A stretch of 64,000 nt of DNA, taken from CAZEHS01 sp964649745. Its GTDB lineage: Bacteria; Bacillota; Clostridia; Peptostreptococcales; Acidaminobacteraceae. The position numbers and the translations under genes were made by a program. The stretch is taken from contig CAZYQI010000006.1 of the NCBI GenBank assembly GCA_964649745.1, forward strand, positions 1 to 64,000, in the 5' to 3' direction. Positions 8,639 through 18,700 of this stretch are shown piece by piece. Under the pieces are notes generated by a model. That model searched no databases. It was not told the origin of the DNA and saw only the letters and a list, made by a program, of their open reading frames with translations. Numbering within the stretch: the first letter of the stretch is position 1; every line of letters begins with the position of its first letter.

Positions 8639-8755
8639 TATACTTTTCTCAGATGATAAAAACACAGCTCCGGTTGGTAGTCCGGACGCAGCTTCAAGGC
8701 TGTCAGTAACCTGCCCTCCTGGGTTGTCCGTTCATCTGTATGGCATTACAACAGG
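8639..8755 (+). promoter_or_regulatory. yjdF-motif (azaaromatic-sensing) riboswitch leader
   Basis: The leader from about 8655 to 8755 contains the conserved-looking string 'CAGCTCCGGTTGGTAGTCC', further short pairings, and ends just before the AGGAGG of the downstream yjdF-like gene. The yjdF RNA motif is known upstream of this gene in Firmicutes and binds azaaromatic compounds. A possible -10 (TATACT, 8639-8644) starts the leader. The call rests on the sequence resemblance plus the perfectly matching downstream gene; the fold was not computed. Confidence 0.72.
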
Positions 8756-8765
8756 AGGCGGACAC

Positions 8766-9176
8766 ATGCAAGGCAGATTAACCGTTTTTTATGACGGCCA
8801 GTTCTGGGTCGGTGTTTTTGAGCGGGAAGAACATGGACAGTTGCAAGCTCTGCGAATGGTTTTTGGCCCAGAGCCCCGGGAAGAGGAATTGTACAGCTGG
8901 ATTCTGACGGAGTACTACCGTTTACAGTTCGGTAAGCCTCTCAGCGTTGAAGAAAAGCCCCGTGATCGGGTTAATCCCAAGCGCAGACAACGGGAAGCCC
9001 ATCAGGAAATGCTGAGTCAAGGGGTGGGCACAAAAGCCCAGGCTGCTGTGAGACTGGCCTATGAGGCTGCTAAGGAAACACGGCATACTCAGCGCACACA
9101 GGACCGCAGAGCAGAAGAACAGCGAAAGTTCGAGCTCAAGCAGGAGAAACGAAAAGAAAAGCACCGCGGTCACTAA
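8766..9176 (+). CDS. yjdF: YjdF-like protein (DUF2992)
   Basis: A 136-residue cytoplasmic protein of the DUF2992 family. The N-terminal half contains the family strands ('LTVFYDGQFWVGVFER'). The C-terminal third is a very basic, charged helix (KRRQREAHQEM to EKRKEKHRGH). The biochemical role is not known; its control by an azaaromatic-responsive riboswitch suggests a part in handling toxic aromatic compounds. The ATG at 8766 follows CAGGAGGCGGACAC; the longer frame to 8547 overlaps the carbonic anhydrase gene and the riboswitch and is rejected. Confidence 0.88.
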   Translation: MQGRLTVFYDGQFWVGVFEREEHGQLQALRMVFGPEPREEELYSWILTEYYRLQFGKPLSVEEKPRDRVNPKRRQREAHQEMLSQGVGTKAQAAVRLAYEAAKETRHTQRTQDRRAEEQRKFELKQEKRKEKHRGH

Positions 9177-9178
9177 AC

Positions 9179-9236
9179 AGCAGGCGGGCGGTTGTCAGAA
9201 TCTCATTTCTGCACAACCACCCGCCTGCTTTCTTAT
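9179..9236 (+). terminator. Intrinsic terminator of yjdF
   Basis: A perfect 17-bp GC-rich stem (9179-9195 with 9213-9229) with a 17-base loop and a TTCTT tail directly after the yjdF stop. Confidence 0.92.
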
Positions 9237-9304
9237 CCGGAGTATAATTCAAGTATACGGTTCTATTCCCATTCTTCTAATGACATTTCACACAGAGGTC
9301 TTCC

Positions 9305-9811
9305 ATGCGCATTAAAAAACATAGGGCTTTCCTGCCCATTTGTGCCCTCCTGTTGGCAACGGCATTATCTCTCACCCCTCCCGTAACGACTACACCAGCC
9401 GCCAAGGCGGCCGTTCCTGCCGGCGCTCAGGAAGCCGTTGTCAGCCGAGTCATCGACGGGGATACCTTCGTTATTGAGAGCGGAGAAAAAGTGCGGCTAA
9501 TCGGCGTAGACACCCCGGAGAAAGCGGGCCCATATACCAAGGAGGAACCCATGGGCAAGGAGGCCACGGCCTTTTCTAAAGCCCTTTTGGAAGGGCAAAC
9601 CGTTTATCTTGCCAAGGACACCTCCGAAACCGACCGCTATGGCCGTCTCCTTCGTTACGCATACCTGTCGGACGGAACCTTTGTCAATCTGCGTCTGGTG
9701 GAGGAAGGCCTTGCCAAAGCCGTTGAATTTCCACCGGACACGGCATACGCGGAGGTCTTTGAGACAGCAGAAGCCGAAGCTGCCCAACAAAACAAAGGAC
9801 TTTGGAAATAA
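9305..9811 (+). CDS. Secreted thermonuclease (SNase-like)
   Basis: A 168-residue calcium-dependent nuclease related to staphylococcal nuclease. The N-terminal ~35 residues are a signal peptide with a basic start and hydrophobic core, so it is probably secreted or cell-surface. The catalytic Arg and Asp/Glu are seen in 'VIDGDTFVI', 'KVRLIGVDTPE' and 'DRYGRLLRYAYL'. It would degrade extracellular DNA/RNA for nutrients. The length is normal for the family and it stands as a single gene. Confidence 0.93.
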   Translation: MRIKKHRAFLPICALLLATALSLTPPVTTTPAAKAAVPAGAQEAVVSRVIDGDTFVIESGEKVRLIGVDTPEKAGPYTKEEPMGKEATAFSKALLEGQTVYLAKDTSETDRYGRLLRYAYLSDGTFVNLRLVEEGLAKAVEFPPDTAYAEVFETAEAEAAQQNKGLWK

Positions 9812-9879
9812 ACTCCGTCAATTTCGTACAATCCTTACCCCAAGTATCCCTTCTATAATAGGATTCAGGAGGTGAACGT

Positions 9880-10284
9880 ATGAAATGTGTAATTGTCGTA
9901 GACAGCTCACTGCCCACAGGGATTATCGCCAATACGGCTGCTGCCTTAGGGCTCAGCTTGGGCAACCATGTACAAGGTCTGATCGGCCCGGATATTCCCG
10001 ATAGAGACGGCGGCCTGCATAAGGGAATCACCGCGGTGCCCATACCGATTCTCGCCACAGATGGCGCCCATATTCATCGCATTTATAAAGAGAGCCACAA
10101 TAACTCCGCCGATATGACGGTGATCGGTTTCAGTGCCTTGGCCCAAAGCTGCCACCACTATTCAGACTATCAAGCTCTGTTGTCTGAAACCCCTGCTGAA
10201 GCGTTGACGTATACCGGCATCTGCCTTTACGGGCCCCGCAAGATCGTGAACAGCCTTTGCGGACAACTGAAACTTTTAAGATAG
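9880..10284 (+). CDS. DUF2000 family protein
   Basis: A 134-residue cytoplasmic protein. The opening 'CVIVVDSSLPTGIIANTAAALGLSLG' and the 'GLIGPDIPDRDG' segment match the DUF2000 family, whose fold resembles peptidyl-tRNA hydrolase 2 but whose role is unknown. It has a perfect GGAGGTGA site and a TATAAT at 9854-9859 that could be its -10. The AraC-type regulator starts 28 bases downstream on the same strand; this pairing suggests joint action, perhaps in sensing a small metabolite. Confidence 0.82.
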   Translation: MKCVIVVDSSLPTGIIANTAAALGLSLGNHVQGLIGPDIPDRDGGLHKGITAVPIPILATDGAHIHRIYKESHNNSADMTVIGFSALAQSCHHYSDYQALLSETPAEALTYTGICLYGPRKIVNSLCGQLKLLR

Positions 10285-10312
10285 TCCCAAACGCCTTAAA
10301 GGAGTTGATTTC

Positions 10313-11122
10313 ATGGGTTATGTCCGTTATTATCGCGACCCGGAGTGCCCGTATTACCAGATAAGCACGTGCGTCCATCAGTCCCACGCCTCCCGCAAGC
10401 ATACCCATTTGGAACTGGCTATTGCCTTGGTTACCGGCGGAAGCAGTCTCTTCCGGTTTGGAGAAAAGGAATACCGGATCAACCAGGGTCAGCTTGTTAT
10501 GATCGGTCCCGGTTTTGTTCACCAATGCTGCCCGGAGGAAGTTGAGAATTGGAGCTTCATGATGCTATTTGTGGACACCGCCTGGCTTGACGCTGTGGGG
10601 CTTCCCACTCCAGAACGGCCCTGTTTTGTGGTGAAGGATTTCGAACCCAGCCTTTATGTACAGCTTCTTGCCCACTTCGAATCCTTATGCCGTCCCGGCA
10701 GCGGAAAGGATGAAACGCTGCTCTTCCTTGTAGATCAGGCCCTGTCCGAGCCGAATCATATCACCCTTTCCTTGGGCGCTGAGGAATACGGTTCCGATGC
10801 CGTTTTGCGCGTCAGCACTCATATACGGCAGCACCTCGCCATCCCTCTCCCCCTGGAAGAGCTTGCGGAGATAGCCCAGATAGACAAGTATCTTCTGATT
10901 CGCTATTTTGGCCGGGAGTTCAACACCACTCCCCACGCCTGGCAGTTGATGCTTCGCATGAATGAGGCGAAACGGCTTTTGGAAGCCGGAAGCCCCATTG
11001 CCGACACCGCTCTGGCGGTAGGTTTTTACGACCAGAGCCATTTTAGCCGGCTTTTTAAAGAGTGTTTCGGAATCACTCCAGGGAAACACTTCACACTGAA
11101 TGAACCCCGAAAAACCATTTAA
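10313..11122 (+). CDS. AraC-family transcriptional regulator
   Basis: A 269-residue regulator. The N-terminal cupin-like ligand domain (about 15-150) begins with the usual 'HKHTHLELAIALVTGG' region. Two helix-turn-helix motifs at the C-terminus include 'LEELAEIAQIDKYLLIRYFGREF' and the AraC signature 'ALAVGFYDQSHFSRLFKECFGITPG'. AAGGAGTTGATTTC precedes the ATG. It is cotranscribed with the DUF2000 gene, which is therefore a likely target or partner. Confidence 0.93.
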   Translation: MGYVRYYRDPECPYYQISTCVHQSHASRKHTHLELAIALVTGGSSLFRFGEKEYRINQGQLVMIGPGFVHQCCPEEVENWSFMMLFVDTAWLDAVGLPTPERPCFVVKDFEPSLYVQLLAHFESLCRPGSGKDETLLFLVDQALSEPNHITLSLGAEEYGSDAVLRVSTHIRQHLAIPLPLEELAEIAQIDKYLLIRYFGREFNTTPHAWQLMLRMNEAKRLLEAGSPIADTALAVGFYDQSHFSRLFKECFGITPGKHFTLNEPRKTI

Positions 11123-11167
11123 AGAGAGCGATTCATCTCTTTAATGAACATTTTTCACCTTGGCACA

Positions 11168-11206
11168 AAAGGAACGTCCTCCATTTACAGAAGACGTTCC
11201 TTTCTT
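11168..11206. terminator. Bidirectional terminator
   Basis: An 11-bp stem (11168-11178 with 11193-11203) with A-rich and T-rich flanks on the two sides. It lies between the convergent AraC-family and first SLH genes and can serve both. Confidence 0.88.
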
Positions 11207-11235
11207 ATGTCCTTCATGCGCTATTCTAAGCCCTC

Positions 11236-12155
11236 TTACTTCAACACCAGGGCAACCATCCGTTCCAGTACCGCCGCCACCTGAGCCCGGGTAGATACCC
11301 CTTGGGGGCTGAATTGATTCTCGCCGATGCCGCTCATCACCCCAAGCTTTTGTACCTGCTCCACCTGGCTTTTTGCCCACGATTCAATGTGACTTGCATC
11401 GGTGAAGGCGACGGGGCTGTTTCTATCGGACAGTACAATGCCTTTGAATTTCATGTAGTTGCTGATAAGCACCGCCATTTCCTGCCGGGTGATGGACCGG
11501 TCCGGCTCGAACCTTCCGCCGCCCATGCCGCTGACAATGCCGTTTTCTGCTGCCCAGATCACATAAGGGGCATAGTAGCTGTCATAGGCCATATCGGTGA
11601 AAGGGGCTTTCGTGCTGTTGGGTATTTTGCCGTAGGAGGCTTCGTGGAGCCGACCGATGACGGTGGCAAACATGGCCCGGGTCATGGACTGATCCGGTGA
11701 GAATACGGCGGGTGCCGTTCCAACGAATAGCTCCCGGGAGGTGACGGTATCGATGTTTCCCTTTGCCCAGTGGCCGGAAAGATCCGTAAAGGTCTTGGGG
11801 TTTTCTTTGAACAACACCGTTACTTCCGGGGGGGCAATGTATGTCATTTTGCCGTCCAGGTTAGCGCTGTAGCCGATGAAAACCATTTTTTCGCCGGCAT
11901 TCAGATAGTAGGGGATTCCGGGATTCTCGGCAGAGGTGACGGTGACCTTCTGAATTTTTGCCACACGGTCCGGTTCCGCTTTAGCAAATTTCACCTCCAG
12001 GGTTTGAGCCTTGTCCACCCGGGTGAAGGTGTATTCCGATACAGCCCCCACACTGACCCCGTTCACCAAAACATCGGATACCTTGTACCCTTGATTCGGA
12101 ACCATGGTGAAGGTTTTGCTGGCGTACTGTTCCACACTGGAGGTCTGGGGTGAGA
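11236..12155. repeat. Near-identical duplicated 3' segment (copy 1)
   Basis: This segment matches 14847-15766 with fewer than about a dozen visible substitutions and no indels until about 12130, after which the two genes diverge sharply. It encodes the three SLH repeats and the preceding ~110 residues. Confidence 0.93.
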
Positions 12156-14715
12156 CAACGCCTCCTTCACCGGCTTTAACGGTGATGGTGTAGACCGTTC
12201 GGGAGGATGAACCGCCACCACCTGTTGTGCCGCCGGTCCCCGGCGCCGTGTAGGCCAACGCGTAGGTGGAGAACTTCTTAACCGTCGCCTTCAGGGTTTT
12301 TCCGCCGTTGATCAGCTCAATTTTCTCATGGGCCCCATTTGCGGTTGTTGTGAGGGTGTCCACCGCCGTGCCGTGATAACGGTACACCACATAGTTGGTT
12401 TTCCCCTGATGGGCGGCATCCAGGGGAATCAGCACCTCTACCAACTCCGCCAGCTCTGTCAGAGCTGAGGATTGCCCGGGTATTTCAACACCCATGCTGT
12501 CTCTTACGGTCTTTAAAACCGACAGGTCGATAAACAGGGCTACTGTTTTGCCTTGGGCTGACGCTGCCGATTTAATGCCTTCGGCGTTGGCCGCTGTATC
12601 CGCTGTTTTCCCTTCCGCAGTGAGCCGGATTTCAACGGTGCCCCCTGCCTCTGCAACCGCATGGTCTGCAGAGGTGATTCCCTTGTCGTTGGCGGATGTC
12701 GTGGTTTTAAACTGCTCGTGAAGGCCGCCTACCACCACCGGCGGCGTATCGTTTTTCACCTCTACCACACTGTTTTTCTTGCCGCTGGGCAATGTCACCT
12801 CTCCGGCGGCACAGTCCGCTCCGCTGACGGTGATGATTTTGGTTACAATTTGGTCTGCCTTTGTGACGACCAGGTTGTAGGTGCCGTTGGAGATGCCCGG
12901 AATGGTGAAGGAGCCACCTGCTGCCGTGGTCCCGTCTAAACCGATCTGCGTCTTCCCATACATCACCCGAACGGTTGCGCCCTCAAACGGGTTTGTGCCG
13001 TCGGTGACGGTTCCCGTCACCCCGTAGGTAGCCAAGGGCGTCGCGGTAATTCCAACGGTTTTTTCCGCTGTTGTTTGGGTGGCGCTGTTTTTATTCAACG
13101 TGAGGGTAAACCGGTAAATCCCGTCTGTCCCAAAGGGTGTCAGTGCCGTTCCCGCCACCGGTGCGGTATAACTCGCGGTGTTGACGGTTGTTGTAACACC
13201 CGGATTGGCCACGGCCGTTTCAGCAATGGTCTCCACATACGCCTTCACGCTGGCTTCTGTGGGATGCAGCGCCTGGGTTGTGGTGGGATAGTCGGCCCCC
13301 TCTGCCGCTGTTTTCGCCTTGCTTACAGCCGCTGCATCCGGATCTGCAGGGGGATTAACGGTAATGGTAAAGATTTGCGTATAAGGAGTGGTGGCACTCA
13401 GGCCGTTTTCGATAGTCACAACGACTGTGGCCGTTCCTGCCGAAGTCGCTGTGAAGGTAGTACCGCTGACAGCTGCGCCGGTGGTGCCGGGATTGCCGAT
13501 AGCCCACGTAAGGGTTTTATTGGTGGCCCCTGCCGGTTCCACCGTTCCTGAAAGGGTCAGCGCCGTGCCTGCTGTGACCTCTGTGGGAACCCCCGTAATA
13601 CCGGTTACCGAGGTAAAGGCATTGGGGTCTGAAAGCACAATGTTCGCACCGCTCTTCGCCAGGTTCATTCCGGTTACATTGGCGATGGCAAGTTTTGCGG
13701 CCACTGCATGGTTGGCATCTGTAGCGGTTGCAACGGCAGTGCCATTGTTTTTCACGGCAAGTTCGGTGCCGTCCAGCGTAATCCCGCCATCCGCCCCGGT
13801 AAGCTCACCGGTGATGTTCACTTTTTTACTAATGATGTCATTCAAAACAGCCGTGAGCACGGGATTTCCTGATAAATTCAAGACCTTAGCCCTTACTTTG
13901 GTAACTGTGCCACCGCTGATGTTCACTTGACTACCTACCATGTTGCAACTGTATATAGCCGGGCTGGGTCCAACTGCAGAAACGGTTCCACCCGAAATAT
14001 CCACTCTTCCTATATTGGAATTGACGATTGCCATCCCACCAGCTTGAGTTCCTATCACTGTACCGCCGGAGATGGTGATGTTGTCAGTGCCGAGGTATTG
14101 GATAGCCCTGCGGTTCTCTGTAGACACCATACCTCCGCTAACGGTGACCTTGCCTTCATTGCTGTAGATTGTAGGGCTGTTCTTTGCAGACACCACACCG
14201 CCACTAACGGTAACTGTCCCGGCTTTGTTGTTAAAGATCGCCATGCCTCCCAGAGCAGACACCGTGCCACCGGAAACAACAACCGATCCGGCATTCGAGT
14301 TGCTGATTGCATTTCCATTCCCGGCAGTCACCGTACCGCTGCCTACGGTTAAACTGCCGTTTAGCGCATTGTCGATTGCATCACCGTAGGATCCTGCTGA
14401 CAATACCCCGGCCGCTCCTGGGCTTGTATCCTTCACCTCTAGGGCTGCATCCTTTAACATGAGAATAGCCGCGCCACCGGAGATCATGGTATACCCGTTC
14501 AAATCTAGTATAATGCTCTTATTGGCAATCTTTACGACGTTTGCGAGGGTAATGTTAGCCCCAAGTTTGATGGTGTCGCCGCTGGCCGCACTGGCAACGG
14601 CTGCCGTTAATTCACCCTCTGTTGTAACGGTGCTTTCCGCCGCCGCTACGGGCAGGGGTACGCCTCCTGCTATCAGTGTTAGAGCCAGCAGTAAGCTTAG
14701 AAATTTCCTTTTCAT
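11236..14715 (-). CDS. Large SLH-domain surface protein A
   Basis: A 1159-residue exported protein with a cleavable signal peptide ending at 'VAAAE'. Residues ~35-350 hold a run of short repeats built on 'V(T/S)VSGGTVSA', the pattern of a right-handed beta-helix. A Big-like Ig domain follows (~370-455), then an Ala/Thr-rich segment, a carboxypeptidase-regulatory-like beta-sandwich (~570-640) and a beta domain with 'YTITVKAGEGG'. Three SLH repeats end the protein (about 980-1159) and should bind it to secondary cell-wall polymer. AGGAGG precedes the ATG. The last ~920 bases are almost identical to those of the next gene. The ligand or substrate is unknown. Confidence 0.88.
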   Translation of the reverse strand: MKRKFLSLLLALTLIAGGVPLPVAAAESTVTTEGELTAAVASAASGDTIKLGANITLANVVKIANKSIILDLNGYTMISGGAAILMLKDAALEVKDTSPGAAGVLSAGSYGDAIDNALNGSLTVGSGTVTAGNGNAISNSNAGSVVVSGGTVSALGGMAIFNNKAGTVTVSGGVVSAKNSPTIYSNEGKVTVSGGMVSTENRRAIQYLGTDNITISGGTVIGTQAGGMAIVNSNIGRVDISGGTVSAVGPSPAIYSCNMVGSQVNISGGTVTKVRAKVLNLSGNPVLTAVLNDIISKKVNITGELTGADGGITLDGTELAVKNNGTAVATATDANHAVAAKLAIANVTGMNLAKSGANIVLSDPNAFTSVTGITGVPTEVTAGTALTLSGTVEPAGATNKTLTWAIGNPGTTGAAVSGTTFTATSAGTATVVVTIENGLSATTPYTQIFTITVNPPADPDAAAVSKAKTAAEGADYPTTTQALHPTEASVKAYVETIAETAVANPGVTTTVNTASYTAPVAGTALTPFGTDGIYRFTLTLNKNSATQTTAEKTVGITATPLATYGVTGTVTDGTNPFEGATVRVMYGKTQIGLDGTTAAGGSFTIPGISNGTYNLVVTKADQIVTKIITVSGADCAAGEVTLPSGKKNSVVEVKNDTPPVVVGGLHEQFKTTTSANDKGITSADHAVAEAGGTVEIRLTAEGKTADTAANAEGIKSAASAQGKTVALFIDLSVLKTVRDSMGVEIPGQSSALTELAELVEVLIPLDAAHQGKTNYVVYRYHGTAVDTLTTTANGAHEKIELINGGKTLKATVKKFSTYALAYTAPGTGGTTGGGGSSSRTVYTITVKAGEGGVVSPQTSSVEQYASKTFTMVPNQGYKVSDVLVNGVSVGAVSEYTFTRVDKAQTLEVKFAKAEPDRVAKIQKVTVTSAENPGIPYYLNAGEKMVFIGYSANLDGKMTYIAPPEVTVLFKENPKTFTDLSGHWAKGNIDTVTSRELFVGTAPAVFSPDQSMTRAMFATVIGRLHEASYGKIPNSTKAPFTDMAYDSYYAPYVIWAAENGIVSGMGGGRFEPDRSITRQEMAVLISNYMKFKGIVLSDRNSPVAFTDASHIESWAKSQVEQVQKLGVMSGIGENQFSPQGVSTRAQVAAVLERMVALVLK

Positions 14716-14846
14716 GTTGCTGTCCTCCTGAGTTGATTTAAAAAATGTTTTGCAGTTAAAAATCTATATAAACTATCCGAGTGACAAAATAAGGTTTGTT
14801 GGGCCATTTCCTATGCCGATACGTGAAATATCTTCCATATACCCTC

Positions 14847-15766
14847 TTACTTCAACACCAGGGCAATCATCCGTTCCAGTACCGCCGCCACCTGAGCCCG
14901 GGTAGATATCCCTTGGGGGCTGAATTGATTCTCGCCGATGCCGCTCATCACCCCAAGCTTTTGTACCTGCTCCACCTGGCTTTTTGCCCACGATTCAATG
15001 TGACTTGCATCGGTGAAGGCGACGGGGCTGTTTCTATCGGACAGTACAATGCCTTTGAATTTCATGTAGTTGCTGATAAGCACCGCCATTTCCTGCCGGG
15101 TGATGGACCGGTCCGGCTCGAACCTTCCGCCGCCCATGCCGCTGACAATGCCGTTTTCTGCTGCCCAGATCACATAAGGGGCATAGTAGCTGTCATAGGC
15201 CATATCGGTGAAAGGGGCTTTCGTGCTGTTGGGTATTTTGCCGTAGGAGGCTTCGTGGAGCCGACCGATGACGGTGGCAAACATGGCCCGGGTCATGGAC
15301 TGATCCGGTGAGAATACGGCGGGTGCCGTTCCAACGAATAGCTCCCGGGAGGTGACGGTATCGATGTTTCCCTTTGCCCAGTGGCCGGAAAGATCCGTAA
15401 AGGTCTTGGGGTTTTCTTTGAACAACACCGTTACTTCCGGGGGGGCAATGTATGTCATTTTGCCGTCCAGGTTAGCGCTGTAGCCGATGAAAACCATTTT
15501 TTCGCCGGCATTCAGATAGTAGGGGATTCCGGGATTCTCGGCAGAGGTGACGGTGACCTTCTGAATTTTTGCCACACGGTCCGGTTCCGCTTTAGCAAAT
15601 TTCACCTCCAGGGTTTGGGCCTTGTCCACTCGGGTGAAGGTGTATTCCGATACAGCCCCTACACTGACCCCGTTCACCCGAACATCGGATACCTTGTACC
15701 CTTGGTTCGGAACCATGGTGAAGGTTTTGCTGGTGTACTGTTCCACACTGGAGGTCAGCGGTGAAA
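14847..15766. repeat. Near-identical duplicated 3' segment (copy 2)
   Basis: Partner of 11236-12155, offset by 3611 bases. Visible changes are single substitutions, for example caacc/caatc near the stop and gataccc/gatatcc. The upstream domains of the two genes are much more divergent. Confidence 0.93.
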
Positions 15767-18700
15767 TGCTGCCCCCTTCAACCGGCTTGACGGTGATGGT
15801 GTAGTATGTGTGGGAGGAAGAGCCTCCTCCACCGCCATTTTTGCCCCCATCGCTTTCGGTGGATTTCCACTTGGCATACAGGGTGATGTTCCCGGAAACG
15901 GTATCCGTGCCGAAATTCCAGGGGGTGTTCAAACTGCTGTCTGTATACCAGTTTACAAAGCTGCGGTTCTCTTTGGTGGGCGAAATCGGCGCAGTAACGG
16001 TGCTGCCCCCGGCAATGCCAGTTATGGGGGCGACCGCGGTGCCGCCGTTGCTGTCGAATGAAACGGTATAGGTGCTGGCAGTGTATGCCACCGCGTAGGT
16101 TGAGAATTTCTTAAGGGTGGCCTTCAGGACTGTGCCGCCGTTGATCAGCTCAATTTTCTCATGCTCCGGGTTTTCAACCGCTGTGATGGTATCCACCGCC
16201 GAGCCGTGGTAACGGTACAAAACGTAGTTGGCCCGGCCCTGATGAGCCGCATCCAGTGGGATCAGGACCTCGATAAGGTCCGGAAGCTCTGTTAGGACAG
16301 AGGACTGCCCCGATGCCTCGATACCCCCAAAATCTTTAACGGTCTTGAAAACAGCCAGGTCGATAAAAAGACCCACGGTTTTTCCGTTTCCAGCGGCCTC
16401 CGCGGTGATGCTCCCCGCGTTAGCTGCGGTGTCTGCTGTCTGCCCTTGTGCAGTCAGCCGGATTTCAACGGTTCCACCTGCTAGTACAACCGCATTGTCT
16501 TCGGCTGTGATTCCTTTGTCCTTTTCCGTAGCTAGTGGTCCGAACAGTTCGTCCAGCTTCCCCACGACTACCGGCGGTGTGTTGCTCTTTACCTCCACCA
16601 CGCTGTTTGTCTTGCCACTTGGCAGTATGATGGTTCCAGCAGCATAGTCCTCGCCGCTGATGGTGATGATTTTCGTTACAACCTTATCCCCCTGTGTAAC
16701 AACCAGGTTGTAGGTGCCGCTGGTGATATCCGGTATCCTAAACAAACCTTCTGCGTCAGTGAAAACCTCCTGTCCGATTTCAGTTCGCCCATACATCAGT
16801 TTTACAGCGGCGTTTGGAACAGGAAAGTTGTTGTCTGTTACGGTTCCTGAAACAGCATGTGTTTGCGTCACCGTCCATTTTGCATAATACGTAACCGCCG
16901 CGCTGGCCGGTGCAATGCTGCCGTTGGTTACCTCGGTTCCCCCGCCGTCTGATACGGTGTACCAGCCGCCGAAGGAGCTGCCGGTCTTGATCGGCGCAGT
17001 TGTGGGAACAGCCATGGCTGACCCTTGATTAACGGTGATGCTCCCGCCGCTGTGGGGTATCGTTGCCCCCTGATCGTCCCATGTGATCGAACAGGTTAGG
17101 GGTATCGACGAATCCGCCCAAACTGCGTAAAGGATGGCGTTTCCCGTTGCGGTGTAGCTAGCACCGTCCGCGTATGCCACAGCGCCGCCGGGGCTGGTGG
17201 CCCAGCCTTTAAATGCAAAATCGGGTCTTATAAACTTGTTAAGAGCAAGACTTTGGGAGGTTCCAGAAACAAAGGCTTGCACTGGCATGGAGCCGCTTCC
17301 ATTGTTTGCATCAAAGGTCACTGAATAGGGATTTGCGGCTGCCGCTTTGCCAATCGTAACACATTCTGTTTTCAAGATTGTAGGATTTTCAGGTGTTATG
17401 GGACGGAACACTATCCATCCCGTAAATGTAAGACTTCCCACTTTGAAACCCCGGGGCGCAATCACATCAAAATCACTACTGTCATTCCTGTCGAGAGAAA
17501 ATGAGTATCCCTTTTTCGTATTTTCACTTATCCCCGTTACAGTAGAACCGCCCGATGCTATTACACGTCCACCAGAAATGCCCGCGGTATTAGCCAAGCG
17601 AGCGTTTATGTCATTTGCACGGCCCCCGATAGCGGTGAGGTTCCCGTTTACTACGTCTATACCAACGCTTTGAATACCCATGCTGCCATCCGCAAATCCG
17701 CCAATCGCCGTAACGTCACAGCTCTTTATTGTAAGATAATTCCTATCCCGTGGATCGTCGTGTAAATTGGGGGTTCTGATTCCAGTAGATTCTGTGATCT
17801 CGCTTTGTCCATTAACAATTCTTTCTACCGGAGTGCCGGATGCCGCCAAAAGGGACCCGGGCCCCTCAATCGTAAAAGACCCCGCCCCTGATATTGCGTA
17901 GCTTTGAGAAAACGCTTCCCAATAAGCAGCGGAGCCTGAGCAAACGACATTTTTCCCTTCAAGCACTATTTTTGCACCGGCGGGCAATACAATTGCCCTG
18001 ACACTATAGGTCCATACAATTAAATTCTTCATGGTTAGCGTCTTTGTGGCCTCGTTCCATGCCCACCCCTTTGCTTCCAAATCCCCTAGGCCAGGTTTCG
18101 GGTCTCTCTCAAAATCAAGGGTCTCAGATCCATCCGGCCCACCCTCCCCAAGGGTTTTGTATGTAGCCGGTGCGAAAAGAGCGATCTCTAAAGCCTTCAC
18201 GGGTCTAGGCATAGTTGTATTGTAGAAGGGTTTCTTGATAGACCCTGTGGACTCTTTGTTCATTGCTCCACAATAGTTAATCCTGTAAAGAGAGGCTTTG
18301 GCGATGACAATGCCTCCATTGATCTTTATTTCGCCGGCTTTCGCATATATTCCATAACTCGAACCTTTGCCCAAGGAATACATACCGGAACACGCATAAA
18401 CCGTTCCACCCCCTATAGTTACATCGGTATCTGCGTAAATACCGCAACTGTAAATACCGACTTTTTCAACACCAGTACCCGTGACCGTACCGGTGGTTAC
18501 GGTAACATCACCGCCAGATATCTGAACACTGCTCCCGGAAATACTGCTGTTTTGGCCTTCAATTGTATTTCCGCTGGCTGAAATCAACCTACCGGGGCCC
18601 TCTATGGTGAGCGCCCCCCTACTGTGAATGGCTAGACTGACTTTATTGACAGTACCAGCGTCGCCGGATTTTACATAATTTGTCGTCCCTGCAGCAAGTA

